Assembly: GCF_040115645.1 (NCBI RefSeq)
Contig: NW_027096041.1
Coordinates: 62,001-126,000, forward strand
From: Euwallacea fornicatus
Lineage: Eukaryota; Arthropoda; Insecta; Coleoptera; Curculionidae
Length of the DNA: 64,000 nucleotides
Direction of reading: 5' to 3'
The stretch's first letter is position 1, and the number at the start of each line of letters is the position of its first letter. The notes below the pieces were generated by a model. That model saw only the letters and a program-made list of their open reading frames with translations, searched no databases and had not been told where the DNA came from. The position numbers and the translations under genes were made by a program. Below, piece after piece: positions 23,925 through 38,600 of this stretch.

Positions 23925-26900
23925 AAGCTGTGTGTTTGAGCATATAAAGTACTATTTTTCTGGGAAATTCAACAAGATGCAATCATGATGTGTTGTGACA
24001 TCTTCAAAATCTCGTCGATCTGAATAATTTGACACTTTGTTTAAGGAATTTGGTCATCATATGCCGAAGTTATCGAGCTTCAAAGTTTGAAAAGTCACAA
24101 AAGATGTGTGTTTGAGCACATAAAGTACTATTTTTCTTGGAAGTTCAACAAGATGCAATCATGTTGTGTTGTAACATCTTCAAAATCTCGTCGATCTGAT
24201 TAATTTGACACTTTGTTTAAGGAATTTGGTCGTCATTTGCCGAAGTTATCGAGCTTCAAATTTTGAAAAGTCACACAAGTTGTGTGTTTGAGCACATAAA
24301 GTACTATTTTTCTTGGAAGTTCAACAAGATGCAATCATGGTGTGTTGTAACATCGTCAAAATCTCGTCGATCTGATTAATTTGACACTTTGTTTAAGGAA
24401 TTTGGTCCTCATTTGCCGAAGTTATCGAGCTTCAAAGTTTGAAAAGTCACACAAGTTGTGTGTTTGAGCACATAAAGTACTATTTTTCTTGGAAGTTCAA
24501 CAAGATGCAATCATGGTGTGTTGTAACATCGTCAAAATCTCGTCGATCTGATTAATTTGACACTTTGTTTAAGGAATTTGGTCCTCATTTGCCGAAGTTA
24601 TCGAGCTTCAAAGTTTGAAAAGTCACACAAGTTGTGTGTTTGAGCACATAAAGTACTATTTTTCTTGGAAGTTCAACAAGATGCAATCATGCTGTGTTGT
24701 AACATCTTCAAAATCTCGTCGATCTGATTATATTGACACTTTGTTTAAGGAATTTGGTCCTCATTTGCCGAAGTTATCGAGCTTCAAAATTTGAAAAGTC
24801 ACACAAGATGTGTGTTTGAGCACATAAAGTACTATTTTTCTTGGAAGTTCAACAAGATGCAATCATGCTGTGTTGTAACATCTTCAAAATCTCGTCGATC
24901 TGAGTATATTGACACTTTGTTTAAGGAATTTGGTCATCATATGCCGAAGTTATCGAGCTTCAAAGTTTGAAAAGTCACACAAGTTGTGTGTTTGAGCACA
25001 TAAAGTACTATTTTTCTTGGAAGTTCAACAAGATGCAATCATGGTGTGTTGTCACATCTTCAAAATCTCGTCGATCTGATTAATTTGACACTTTGTTTAA
25101 GGAATTTGGTCCTCATTTGCCGAAGTTATCGAGCTTCAAATTTGAAAAGTCACACAAGTTGTGTGTTTGAGCACATAAAGTACTATTTTTCTTGGAAGTT
25201 CAACAAGATGCAATCATGGTGTGTTGTAACATCTTCAAAATCTCGTCGATCTGATTATATTGACACTTTGTTTAAGGAATTTGGTCATCATATGCCGAAG
25301 TTATCGAGCTTCAAAGTTTGAAAAGTCACACAAGATGTATGTTTGAGCTCATAAAGTACTATTTTTCTCTGAAGTTCAACAAGATGCAATCATGATGTGT
25401 TGTGACATCTTCAAAATCTCGTTGATCTGATTATATTGACACTTTGTTTAAGGAATTTGGTCCTCATATGCCGAAGTTATCGAGCTTCAAAGTTTGAAAA
25501 GTCACACAAGTTGTGTGTTTGAGCACATAAAGTACTATTTTTCTTGGAGGTTCAACAAGATGCAATCATGATGTGTTGTAACATCTTCAAAATCTCGTCG
25601 ATCTGATTACTTTGACACTTTGTTTAAGGAATTTGGTCCTCATTTGCCGAAGTTATCGAGCTTCAAAGTTTGAAAAGTCACTCAAGTTGTGTGTTTGAGC
25701 ACATAAAGTACTATTTTTCTTGGAAGTTCAACAAGATGCAATCATGATGTGTTGTAACATCTTCAAAATCTCGTCGATCTGATTATGTTGACACTTTGTT
25801 TAAGGAATTTGGTCCTCATATGCCGAAGTTATCGAGCTTCAAAGTTTGAAAAGTCACACAAGTTGTGTGTTTGAGCACATAAAGTACTATTTTTCTTGGA
25901 AGTTCAACAAGATGCAATCATGATGTGTTGTAACATCTTCAAAATCTCGTCGATCTGATTAATTTGACACTTTGTTTAAGGAATTTGGTCCTCATTTGCC
26001 GAAGTTATCGAGCTTCAAATTTTGAAAAGTCACACAAGTTGTGTGTTTGAGCATATAAAGTACTATTTTTCTGGGAAATTCAACAAGATGCAATCATGAT
26101 GTGTTGTAACATCTTCAAAATCTCGTCGATCTGATTAATTTGACACTTTGTTTAAGGAATTTGGTCCTCATTTGCCTAAGTTATCGAGCTTCAAAGTTTG
26201 AAAAGTCACAAAAGATGTGTGTTTGAGCACATAAAGTACTATTTTTCTTGGAAGTTCAACAAGATGCAATCATGGTGTGTTGTAACATCTTCAAAATCTC
26301 GTCGATCTGATTATATTGACACTTTGTTTAAGGAATTTGGTCCTCATATGCCGAAGTTATCGAGCTTCAAAGTTTGAAAAGTCACACAAGTTGTGTGTTT
26401 GAGCACATAAAGTACTATTTTTCTTGGAAGTTCAACAAGATGCAATCATGATGTGTTGTAACATCTTCAAAATCTCGTCGATCTGATTACTTTGACACTT
26501 TGTTTAAGGAATTTGGTCCTCATTTGCCGAAGTTATCGAGCTTCAAAGTTTGAAAAGTCACTCAAGTTGTGTGTTTGAGCACATAAAGTACTATTTTTCT
26601 TGGAAGTTCAACAAGATGCAATCATGATGTGTTGTGACATCTTCAAAATCTCGTCGATCTGATTATATTGACACTTTGTTTAAGGAATTTGGTCCTCATT
26701 TGCCGAAGTTATCGAGCTTCAAAGTTTGAAAAGTCACACAAGTTGTGTGTTTGAGCACATAAAGTACTATTTTTCTTGGAAGTTCAACAAGATGCAATCA
26801 TGATGTGTTGTAACATCTTCAAAATCTCGTCGATCTGATTACTTTGACACTTTGTTTAAGGAATTTGGTCCTTATTTGCCGAAGTTATCGAGCTTCAAAG

Positions 26901-27749
26901 TTTGAAAAGTCACTCAAGTTGTGTGTTTGAGCACATAAAGTACTATTTTTCTTGGAAGTTCAACAAGATGCAATCATGATGTGTTGTAACATCTTCAAAA
27001 TCTCGTCGATCTGATTAATTTGACACTTTGTTTAAGGAATTTGGTCCTCATTTGCCGAAGTTATCGAGCTTCAAAGTTTGAAAAGTCACACAAGTTGTGT
27101 GTTTGAGCACATAAAGTACTATTTTTCTTGGAAGTTCAACAAGATGCAATCATGTTGTGTTGTACCATCTTCAAAATCTCGTCGATCTGATTAATTTGAC
27201 ACTTTGTTTAAGGAATTTGGTCCTCATTTGCCTAAGTTATCGAGCTTCAAAGTTTGAAAAGTCACACAAGTTGTGTGTTTGAGCACATAAAGTACTATTT
27301 TTCTTGGAAGTTCAACAAGATGCAATCATGGTGTGTTGTAACATCGTCAAAATCTCGTCGATCTGATTAATTTGACACTTTGTTTAAGGAATTTGGTCCT
27401 CATTTGCCGAAGTTATCGAGCTTCAAAGTTTGAAAAGTCACACAAGTTGTGTGTTTCAGCACATAAAGTACTATTTTTCTTGGAAGTTCAACAAGATGCA
27501 ATCATGCTGTGTTGTAACATCTTCAAAATCTCGTCGATCTGATTATATTGACACTTTGTTTAAGGAATTTGGTCCTCATTTGCCGAAGTTATCGAGCTTC
27601 AAAATTTGAAAAGTCACACAAGATGTGTGTTTGAGCACATAAAGTACTTTTTTTCTTGGAAGTTCAACAAGATGCAATCATGGTGTGTTGTAACATCTTC
27701 AAAATCTCGTCGATCTGATTATATTGACACTTTGTTTAAGGAATTTGGT

Positions 27750-30389
27750 CATCATATGCCGAAGTTATCGAGCTTCAAAGTTTGAAAAGTCACACAAGAT
27801 GTGTGTTTGAGCTCATAAAGTACTATTTTTCTCTGAAGTTCAACAAGATGCAATCATGATGTGTTGTGACATCTTCAAAATCTCGTTGATCTGATTATAT
27901 TGACACTTTGTTTAAGGAATTTGGTCCTCATATGCCGAAGTTATCGAGCTTCAAAGTTTGAAAAGTCACACAAGTTGTGTGTTTGAGCACATAAAGTACT
28001 ATTTTTCTTGGAAGTTCAACAAGATGCAATCATGATGTGTTGTAACATCTTCAAAATCTCGTCGATCTGATTAATTTGACACTTTGTTTAAGGAATTTGG
28101 TCCTCATTTGCCTAAGTTATCGAGCTTCAAAGTTTGAAAAGTCACACAACTTGTGTGTTTGAGCACATAAAGTACTATTTTTCTTGGAAGTTCAACAAGA
28201 TGCAATCATGATGTGTTGTGACATCTTCAAAATCTCGTCGATCTGATTATATTGACACTTTGTTTAAGGAATTTGGTCCTCATATGCCGAAGTTATCGAG
28301 CTTCAAAGTTTGAAAAGTCACACAAGTTGTGTGTTTGAGCACATAAAGTACTATTTTTCTTGGAAGTTCAACAAGATGCAATCATGATGTGTTGTAACAT
28401 CTTCAAAATCTCGTCGATCTGATTACTTTGACACTTTGTTTAAGGAATTTGGTCCTCATTTGCCGAAGTTATCGAGCTTCAAAGTTTGAAAAGTCACTCA
28501 AGTTGTGTGTTTGAGCACATAAAGTACTATTTTTCTTGGAAGTTCAACAAGATGCAATCATGATGTGTTGTAACATCTTCAAAATCTCGTCGATCTGATT
28601 ATATTGACACTTTGTTTAAGGAATTTGGTCCTCATATGCCGAAGTTATCGAGCTTCAAAGTTTGAAAAGTCACACAAGTTGTGTGTTTGAGCACATAAAG
28701 TACTATTTTTCTTGGAAGTTCAACAAGATGCAATCATGTTGTGTTGTAACATCTTCAAAATCTCGTCGATCTGATTAATTTGACACTTTGTTTAAGGAAT
28801 TTGGTCCTCATTTGCCGATGTTATCGAGCTTCAAAGTTTGAAAAGTCACACAAGTTGTGTGTTTGAGCACATAAAGTACTATTTTTCTTGGAAGTTCAAC
28901 AAGATGCAATCATGTTGTGTTGTACCATCTTCAAAATCTCGTCGATCTGATTAATTTGACACTTTGTTTAAGGAATTTGGTCCTCATTTGCCTAAGTTAT
29001 CGAGCTTCAAAGTTTGAAAAGTCACACAAGTTGTGTGTTTGAGCACATAAAGTACTATTTTTCTTGGAAGTTCAACAAGATGCAATCATGGTGTGTTGTA
29101 ACATCGTCAAAATCTCGTCGATCTGATTAATTTGACACTTTGTTTAAGGAATTTGGTCCTCATTTGCCGAAGTTATCGAGCTTCAAAGTTTGAAAAGTCA
29201 CACAAGTTGTGTGTTTGAGCACATAAAGTACTATTTTTCTTGGAAGTTCAACAAGATGCAATCATGCTGTGTTGTAACATCTTCAAAATCTCGTCGATCT
29301 GATTATATTGACACTTTGTTTAAGGAATTTGGTCCTCATTTGCCGAAGTTATCGAGCTTCAAAATTTGAAAAGTCACACAAGATGTGTGTTTGAGCACAT
29401 AAAGTACTTTTTTTCTTGGAAGTTCAACAAGATGCAATCATGCTGTGTTGTAACATCTTCAAAATCTCGTCGATCTGATTATATTGACACTTTGTTTAAG
29501 GAATTTGGTCATCATATGCCGAAGTTATCGAGCTTCAAAGTTTGAAAAGTCACACAAGTTATGTGTTTGAGCACATAAAGTACTATTTTTCTTGGAAGTT
29601 CAACAAGATGCAATCATGGTGTGTTGTAACATCTTCAAAATCTCGTCGATCTGATTATATTGACACTTTGTTTAAGGAATTTGGTCATCATATGCCGAAG
29701 TTATCGAGCTTCAAAGTTTGAAAAGTCACACAAGATGTGTGTTTGAGCTCATAAAGTACTATTTTTCTCTGAAGTTCAACAAGATGCAATCATGATGTGT
29801 TGTGACATCTTCAAAATCTCGTTGATCTGATTATATTGACACTTTGTTTAAGGAATTTGGTCCTCATATGCCGAAGTTATCGAGCTTCAAAGTTTGAAAA
29901 GTCACACAAGTTGTGTGTTTGAGCACATAAAGTACTATTTTTCTTGGAAGTTCAACAAGATGCAATCATGCTGTGTTGTAACATCTTCAAAATCTCGTCG
30001 ATCTGATTATATTGACACTTTGTTTAAGGAATTTGGTCCTCATTTGCCGAAGTTATCGAGCTTCAAAATTTGAAAAGTCACACAAGATGTGTGTTTGAGC
30101 ACATAAAGTACTTTTTTTCTTGGAAGTTCAACAAGATGCAATCATGCTGTGTTGTAACATCTTCAAAATCTCGTCGATCTGATTACTTTGACACTTTGTT
30201 TAAGGAATTTGGTCCTCATATGCCGAAGTTATCGAGCTTCAAAGTTTGAAAAGTCACACAAGATGTGTGTTTGAGCTCATAAAGTACTATTTTTCTCTGA
30301 AGTTCAACAAGATGCAATCATGATGTGTTGTGACATCTTCAAAATCTCGTTGATCTGATTATATTGACACTTTGTTTAAGGAATTTGGT
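27750..30389 (+). repeat. Higher-order unit, copy 1 (2,640 bp, 15 monomers)
   Basis: Markers repeat at exactly 2,640 bp: TGTACCATC (28921 and 31561), TGCCTAAG (28106 and 30746), CTCGTTGATC, GCCGATGTTATC and AGTACTTTTTTT. An older 10-monomer relation is visible too, with TGTACCATC at 27161 exactly 1,760 bp before 28921. Confidence 0.85.
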
Positions 30390-32775
30390 CCTCATATGCC
30401 GAAGTTATCGAGCTTCAAAGTTTGAAAAGTCACACAAGATGTGTGTTTGAGCTCATAAAGTACTATTTTTCTCTGAAGTTCAACAAGATGCAATCATGAT
30501 GTGTTGTGACATCTTCAAAATCTCGTTGATCTGATTATATTGACACTTTGTTTAAGGAATTTGGTCCTCATATGCCGAAGTTATCGAGCTTCAAAGTTTG
30601 AAAAGTCACACAAGTTGTGTGTTTGAGCACATAAAGTACTATTTTTCTTGGAAGTTCAACAAGATGCAATCATGATGTGTTGTAACATCTTCAAAATCTC
30701 GTCGATCTGATTAATTTGACACTTTGTTTAAGGAATTTGGTCCTCATTTGCCTAAGTTATCGAGCTTCAAAGTTTGAAAAGTCACACAACTTGTGTGTTT
30801 GAGCACATAAAGTACTATTTTTCTTGGAAGTTCAACAAGATGCAATCATGATGTGTTGTGACATCTTCAAAATCTCGTCGATCTGATTATATTGACACTT
30901 TGTTTAAGGAATTTGGTCCTCATATGCCGAAGTTATCGAGCTTCAAAGTTTGAAAAGTCACACAAGTTGTGTGTTTGAGCACATAAAGTACTATTTTTCT
31001 TGGAAGTTCAACAAGATGCAATCATGATGTGTTGTAACATCTTCAAAATCTCGTCGATCTGATTACTTTGACACTTTGTTTAAGGAATTTGGTCCTCATT
31101 TGCCGAAGTTATCGAGCTTCAAAGTTTGAAAAGTCACTCAAGTTGTGTGTTTGAGCACATAAAGTACTATTTTTCTTGGAAGTTCAACAAGATGCAATCA
31201 TGATGTGTTGTAACATCTTCAAAATCTCGTCGATCTGATTATATTGACACTTTGTTTAAGGAATTTGGTCCTCATATGCCGAAGTTATCGAGCTTCAAAG
31301 TTTGAAAAGTCACACAAGTTGTGTGTTTGAGCACATAAAGTACTATTTTTCTTGGAAGTTCAACAAGATGCAATCATGTTGTGTTGTAACATCTTCAAAA
31401 TCTCGTCGATCTGATTAATTTGACACTTTGTTTAAGGAATTTGGTCCTCATTTGCCGATGTTATCGAGCTTCAAAGTTTGAAAAGTCACACAAGTTGTGT
31501 GTTTGAGCACATAAAGTACTATTTTTCTTGGAAGTTCAACAAGATGCAATCATGTTGTGTTGTACCATCTTCAAAATCTCGTCGATCTGATTAATTTGAC
31601 ACTTTGTTTAAGGAATTTGGTCCTCATTTGCCTAAGTTATCGAGCTTCAAAGTTTGAAAAGTCACACAAGTTGTGTGTTTGAGCACATAAAGTACTATTT
31701 TTCTTGGAAGTTCAACAAGATGCAATCATGGTGTGTTGTAACATCGTCAAAATCTCGTCGATCTGATTAATTTGACACTTTGTTTAAGGAATTTGGTCCT
31801 CATTTGCCGAAGTTATCGAGCTTCAAAGTTTGAAAAGTCACACAAGTTGTGTGTTTGAGCACATAAAGTACTATTTTTCTTGGAAGTTCAACAAGATGCA
31901 ATCATGCTGTGTTGTAACATCTTCAAAATCTCGTCGATCTGATTATATTGACACTTTGTTTAAGGAATTTGGTCCTCATTTGCCGAAGTTATCGAGCTTC
32001 AAAATTTGAAAAGTCACACAAGATGTGTGTTTGAGCACATAAAGTACTTTTTTTCTTGGAAGTTCAACAAGATGCAATCATGCTGTGTTGTAACATCTTC
32101 AAAATCTCGTCGATCTGATTATATTGACACTTTGTTTAAGGAATTTGGTCATCATATGCCGAAGTTATCGAGCTTCAAAGTTTGAAAAGTCACACAAGTT
32201 ATGTGTTTGAGCACATAAAGTACTATTTTTCTTGGAAGTTCAACAAGATGCAATCATGGTGTGTTGTAACATCTTCAAAATCTCGTCGATCTGATTATAT
32301 TGACACTTTGTTTAAGGAATTTGGTCATCATATGCCGAAGTTATCGAGCTTCAAAGTTTGAAAAGTCACACAAGATGTGTGTTTGAGCTCATAAAGTACT
32401 ATTTTTCTCTGAAGTTCAACAAGATGCAATCATGATGTGTTGTGACATCTTCAAAATCTCGTTGATCTGATTATATTGACACTTTGTTTAAGGAATTTGG
32501 TCCTCATATGCCGAAGTTATCGAGCTTCAAAGTTTGAAAAGTCACACAAGTTGTGTGTTTGAGCACATAAAGTACTATTTTTCTTGGAAGTTCAACAAGA
32601 TGCAATCATGCTGTGTTGTAACATCTTCAAAATCTCGTCGATCTGATTATATTGACACTTTGTTTAAGGAATTTGGTCCTCATTTGCCGAAGTTATCGAG
32701 CTTCAAAATTTGAAAAGTCACACAAGATGTGTGTTTGAGCACATAAAGTACTTTTTTTCTTGGAAGTTCAACAAA
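30390..32775 (+). repeat. Higher-order unit, copy 2 (15-mer, near complete)
   Basis: This repeats 27750-30389 until about 32775, where CAACAAAATGCAATCATGTTG replaces CAACAAGATGCAATCATGCTG. Most of it (from about 31.1 kb) is also the first part of the 26-mer unit. Confidence 0.85.
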
Positions 32776-35683
32776 ATGCAATCATGTTGTGTTGTAACAT
32801 CTTCAAAATCTCGTCGATCTGATTAATTTGACACTTTGTTTAAGGAATTTGGTCCTCATATGCCGAAGTTATCGAGCTTCAAAGTTTGAAAAGTCACAAA
32901 AGATGTGTGTTTGAGCTCATAAAGTACTATTTTTCTCTGAAGTTCAACAAGATGCAATCATGATGTGTTGTAACATCTTCAAAATCTCGTCGATCTGATT
33001 AATTTGACACTTTGTTTAAGGAATTTGGTCCTCATTTGCCTAAGTTATCGAGCTTCAAAGTTTGAAAAGTCACAAAAGATGTGTGTTTGAGCACATAAAG
33101 TTCTATTTTTCTTGGAAGTTCAACAAAATGCAATCATGTTGTGTTGTAACATCTTCAAAATCTCGTCGATCTGATTAATTTGACACTTTGTTTAAGGAAT
33201 TTGGTCCTCATTTGCGGAAGTTATCGAGCTTCAAAGTTTGAAAAGTCACTCAAGTTGTGTGTTTGAGCACATAAAGTACTATTTTTCTCGGAAGTTCAAC
33301 AAGATGCAATCATGTTGTGTTGTAACATCTTCAAAATCTCGTCGATCTGATTAATTTGACACTTTGTTTAAGGAATTTGGTCCTCATTTGCCGAAGTTAT
33401 CGAGCTTCAAATTTTGAAAAGTCACACAAGTTGTGTGTTTGAGCACATAAAGTACTATTTTTCTCGGAAGTTCAACAAGATGCAATCATGTTGTGTTGTA
33501 ACATCTTCAAAATCTCGTCGATCTGATTAATTTGACACTTTGTTTAAGGAATTTGGTCCTCATTTGCCGAAGTTATCGAGCTTCAAATTTGAAAAGTCAC
33601 ACAAGTTGTGTGTTTGAGCACATAAAGTACTATTTTTCTTGGAAGTTCAACAAGATGCAATCATGGTGTGTTGTAACATCTTCAAAATCTCGTCGATCTG
33701 ATTAATTTGACACTTTGTTTAACGAATTTGGTCCTCATATGCCGAAGTTATCGAGCTTCAAAGTTTGAAAAGTCACAAAAGATGTGTGTTTGAGCTCATA
33801 AAGTACTATTTTTCTCTGAAGTTCAACAAGATGCAATCATGATGTGTTGTAACATCTTCAAAATCTCGTCGATCTGAATAATTTGACACTTTGTTTAAGG
33901 AATTTGGTCCTCATTTGCCGAAGTTATCGATCTTCAAAGTTTGAAACGTCACACAACTTGTGTGTTTGAGCACATAAAGTACTATTTTTCTTGGAAGTTC
34001 TACAAGATGCAATTCTGATGTGTTGTGACATCTTCAAAATCTCGTCGATCTGAATAATTTGACACTTTGTTTAAGGAATTTGGTCCTAATTTGCCGAAGT
34101 TATCGATCTTCAAAGTTTGAAAAGTCACACAAGTTGTGTGTTTGAGCACATAAAGTACTATTTTTCTTGGAAGTTCAACAAGATGCAATCATGATGTGTT
34201 GTGACATCTTCAAAATCTCGTCGATCTGATTATATTGACACTTTGTTTAAGGAATTTGTTCCTCATTTGCCGAAGTTATCGAGCTTCAAAGTTTGAAAAG
34301 TCACAAAAGATGTGTGTTTGAGCACATAAAGTTCTATTTTTCTTGGAAGTTCAACAAGATGCAATCATGGTGTGTTGTAACATCTTCAAAATCTCGTCGA
34401 TCTGATTATATTGACACTTTGTTTAAGGAATTTGGTCCTCATATGCCGAAGTTATCGAGCTTCAAAGTTTGAAAAGTCACACAAGATGTGTGTTTGAGCA
34501 CATAAAGTACTATTTTTCTCGGAAGTTCAACAAGATGCAATCATGTTGTGTTGTAACATCTTCAAAATCTCGTCGATCTGATTACTTTGACACTTTGTTT
34601 AAGGAATTTGGTCCTCATTTGCCGAAGTTATCGAGCTTCAAATTTGAAAAGTCACACAAGTTGTGTGTTTGAGCACATAAAGTACTATTTTTCTTGGAAG
34701 TTCAACAAGATGCAATCATGGTGTGTTGTAACATCTTCAAAATCTCGTCGATCTGATTAATTTGACACTTTGTTTAACGAATTTGGTCCTCATATGCCGA
34801 AGTTATCGAGCTTCAAAGTTTGAAAAGTCACAAAAGATGTGTGTTTGAGCTCATAAAGTACTATTTTTCTCTGAAGTTCAACAAGATGCAATCATGATGT
34901 GTTGTAACATCTTCAAAATCTCGTCGATCTGATTAATTTGACACTTTGTTTAAGGAATTTGGTCCTCATTTGCCTAAGTTATCGAGCTTCAAAGTTTGAA
35001 AAGTCACACAACTTGTGTGTTTGAGCACATAAAGTACTATTTTTCTTGGAAGTTCAACAAGATGCAATCATGATGTGTTGTGACATCTTCAAAATCTCGT
35101 CGATCTGATTATATTGACACTTTGTTTAAGGAATTTGGTCCTCATATGCCGAAGTTATCGAGCTTCAAAGTTTGAAAAGTCACTCAAGTTGTGTGTTTGA
35201 GCACATAAAGTACTATTTTTCTTGGAAGTTCAACAAGATGCAATCATGATGTGTTGTAACATCTTCAAAATCTCGTCGATCTGATTATATTGACACTTTG
35301 TTTAAGGAATTTGGTCCTCATATGCCGAAGTTATCGAGCTTCAAAGTTTGAAAAGTCACACAAGTTGTGTGTTTGAGCACATAAAGTACTATTTTTCTTG
35401 GAAGTTCAACAAGATGCAATCATGATGTGTTGTAACATCTTCAAAATCTCGTCGATCTGATTAATTTGACACTTTGTTTAAGGAATTTGGTCCTCATTTG
35501 CCGAAGTTATCGAGCTTCAAAGTTTGAAAAGTCACAAAAGATGTGTGTTTGAGCACATAAAGTTCTATTTTTCTTGGAAGTTCAACAAAATGCAATCATG
35601 TTGTGTTGTAACATCTTCAAAACCTCGTCGATCTGATTAATTTGACACTTTGTTTAAGGAATTTGGTCCTCATTTGCCGAAGT
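31110..35683 (+). repeat. Higher-order unit, copy 1 (4,574 bp, 26 monomers)
   Basis: This is tandem with 35684-40257 at offset 4,574 (26 x 176 minus 2). Shared rare markers are GCCGATGTTATC, TGTACCATC (31561 and 36135), TTTGCGGAAG, GAAACGTCAC, TTTGTTCCTC and AAACCTCG at the unit ends. Differences I noticed are single bases at about 32775, 32787, 32826 and 34133, so the copies are roughly 99.9% identical by eye. Confidence 0.9.
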
Positions 35684-38600
35684 TATCGAGCTTCAAAGTT
35701 TGAAAAGTCACTCAAGTTGTGTGTTTGAGCACATAAAGTACTATTTTTCTTGGAAGTTCAACAAGATGCAATCATGATGTGTTGTAACATCTTCAAAATC
35801 TCGTCGATCTGATTATATTGACACTTTGTTTAAGGAATTTGGTCCTCATATGCCGAAGTTATCGAGCTTCAAAGTTTGAAAAGTCACACAAGTTGTGTGT
35901 TTGAGCACATAAAGTACTATTTTTCTTGGAAGTTCAACAAGATGCAATCATGTTGTGTTGTAACATCTTCAAAATCTCGTCGATCTGATTAATTTGACAC
36001 TTTGTTTAAGGAATTTGGTCCTCATTTGCCGATGTTATCGAGCTTCAAAGTTTGAAAAGTCACACAAGTTGTGTGTTTGAGCACATAAAGTACTATTTTT
36101 CTTGGAAGTTCAACAAGATGCAATCATGTTGTGTTGTACCATCTTCAAAATCTCGTCGATCTGATTAATTTGACACTTTGTTTAAGGAATTTGGTCCTCA
36201 TTTGCCTAAGTTATCGAGCTTCAAAGTTTGAAAAGTCACACAAGTTGTGTGTTTGAGCACATAAAGTACTATTTTTCTTGGAAGTTCAACAAGATGCAAT
36301 CATGGTGTGTTGTAACATCGTCAAAATCTCGTCGATCTGATTAATTTGACACTTTGTTTAAGGAATTTGGTCCTCATTTGCCGAAGTTATCGAGCTTCAA
36401 AGTTTGAAAAGTCACACAAGTTGTGTGTTTGAGCACATAAAGTACTATTTTTCTTGGAAGTTCAACAAGATGCAATCATGCTGTGTTGTAACATCTTCAA
36501 AATCTCGTCGATCTGATTATATTGACACTTTGTTTAAGGAATTTGGTCCTCATTTGCCGAAGTTATCGAGCTTCAAAATTTGAAAAGTCACACAAGATGT
36601 GTGTTTGAGCACATAAAGTACTTTTTTTCTTGGAAGTTCAACAAGATGCAATCATGCTGTGTTGTAACATCTTCAAAATCTCGTCGATCTGATTATATTG
36701 ACACTTTGTTTAAGGAATTTGGTCATCATATGCCGAAGTTATCGAGCTTCAAAGTTTGAAAAGTCACACAAGTTATGTGTTTGAGCACATAAAGTACTAT
36801 TTTTCTTGGAAGTTCAACAAGATGCAATCATGGTGTGTTGTAACATCTTCAAAATCTCGTCGATCTGATTATATTGACACTTTGTTTAAGGAATTTGGTC
36901 ATCATATGCCGAAGTTATCGAGCTTCAAAGTTTGAAAAGTCACACAAGATGTGTGTTTGAGCTCATAAAGTACTATTTTTCTCTGAAGTTCAACAAGATG
37001 CAATCATGATGTGTTGTGACATCTTCAAAATCTCGTTGATCTGATTATATTGACACTTTGTTTAAGGAATTTGGTCCTCATATGCCGAAGTTATCGAGCT
37101 TCAAAGTTTGAAAAGTCACACAAGTTGTGTGTTTGAGCACATAAAGTACTATTTTTCTTGGAAGTTCAACAAGATGCAATCATGCTGTGTTGTAACATCT
37201 TCAAAATCTCGTCGATCTGATTATATTGACACTTTGTTTAAGGAATTTGGTCCTCATTTGCCGAAGTTATCGAGCTTCAAAATTTGAAAAGTCACACAAG
37301 ATGTGTGTTTGAGCACATAAAGTACTTTTTTTCTTGGAAGTTCAACAAGATGCAATCATGCTGTGTTGTAACATCTTCAAAATCTCGTCGATCTGATTAC
37401 TTTGACACTTTGTTTAAGGAATTTGGTCCTCATATGCCGAAGTTATCGAGCTTCAAAGTTTGAAAAGTCACAAAAGATGTGTGTTTGAGCTCATAAAGTA
37501 CTATTTTTCTCTGAAGTTCAACAAGATGCAATCATGATGTGTTGTAACATCTTCAAAATCTCGTCGATCTGATTAATTTGACACTTTGTTTAAGGAATTT
37601 GGTCCTCATTTGCCTAAGTTATCGAGCTTCAAAGTTTGAAAAGTCACAAAAGATGTGTGTTTGAGCACATAAAGTTCTATTTTTCTTGGAAGTTCAACAA
37701 AATGCAATCATGTTGTGTTGTAACATCTTCAAAATCTCGTCGATCTGATTAATTTGACACTTTGTTTAAGGAATTTGGTCCTCATTTGCGGAAGTTATCG
37801 AGCTTCAAAGTTTGAAAAGTCACTCAAGTTGTGTGTTTGAGCACATAAAGTACTATTTTTCTCGGAAGTTCAACAAGATGCAATCATGTTGTGTTGTAAC
37901 ATCTTCAAAATCTCGTCGATCTGATTAATTTGACACTTTGTTTAAGGAATTTGGTCCTCATTTGCCGAAGTTATCGAGCTTCAAATTTTGAAAAGTCACA
38001 CAAGTTGTGTGTTTGAGCACATAAAGTACTATTTTTCTCGGAAGTTCAACAAGATGCAATCATGTTGTGTTGTAACATCTTCAAAATCTCGTCGATCTGA
38101 TTAATTTGACACTTTGTTTAAGGAATTTGGTCCTCATTTGCCGAAGTTATCGAGCTTCAAATTTGAAAAGTCACACAAGTTGTGTGTTTGAGCACATAAA
38201 GTACTATTTTTCTTGGAAGTTCAACAAGATGCAATCATGGTGTGTTGTAACATCTTCAAAATCTCGTCGATCTGATTAATTTGACACTTTGTTTAACGAA
38301 TTTGGTCCTCATATGCCGAAGTTATCGAGCTTCAAAGTTTGAAAAGTCACAAAAGATGTGTGTTTGAGCTCATAAAGTACTATTTTTCTCTGAAGTTCAA
38401 CAAGATGCAATCATGATGTGTTGTAACATCTTCAAAATCTCGTCGATCTGAATAATTTGACACTTTGTTTAAGGAATTTGGTCCTCATTTGCCGAAGTTA
38501 TCGATCTTCAAAGTTTGAAACGTCACACAACTTGTGTGTTTGAGCACATAAAGTACTATTTTTCTTGGAAGTTCTACAAGATGCAATTCTGATGTGTTGT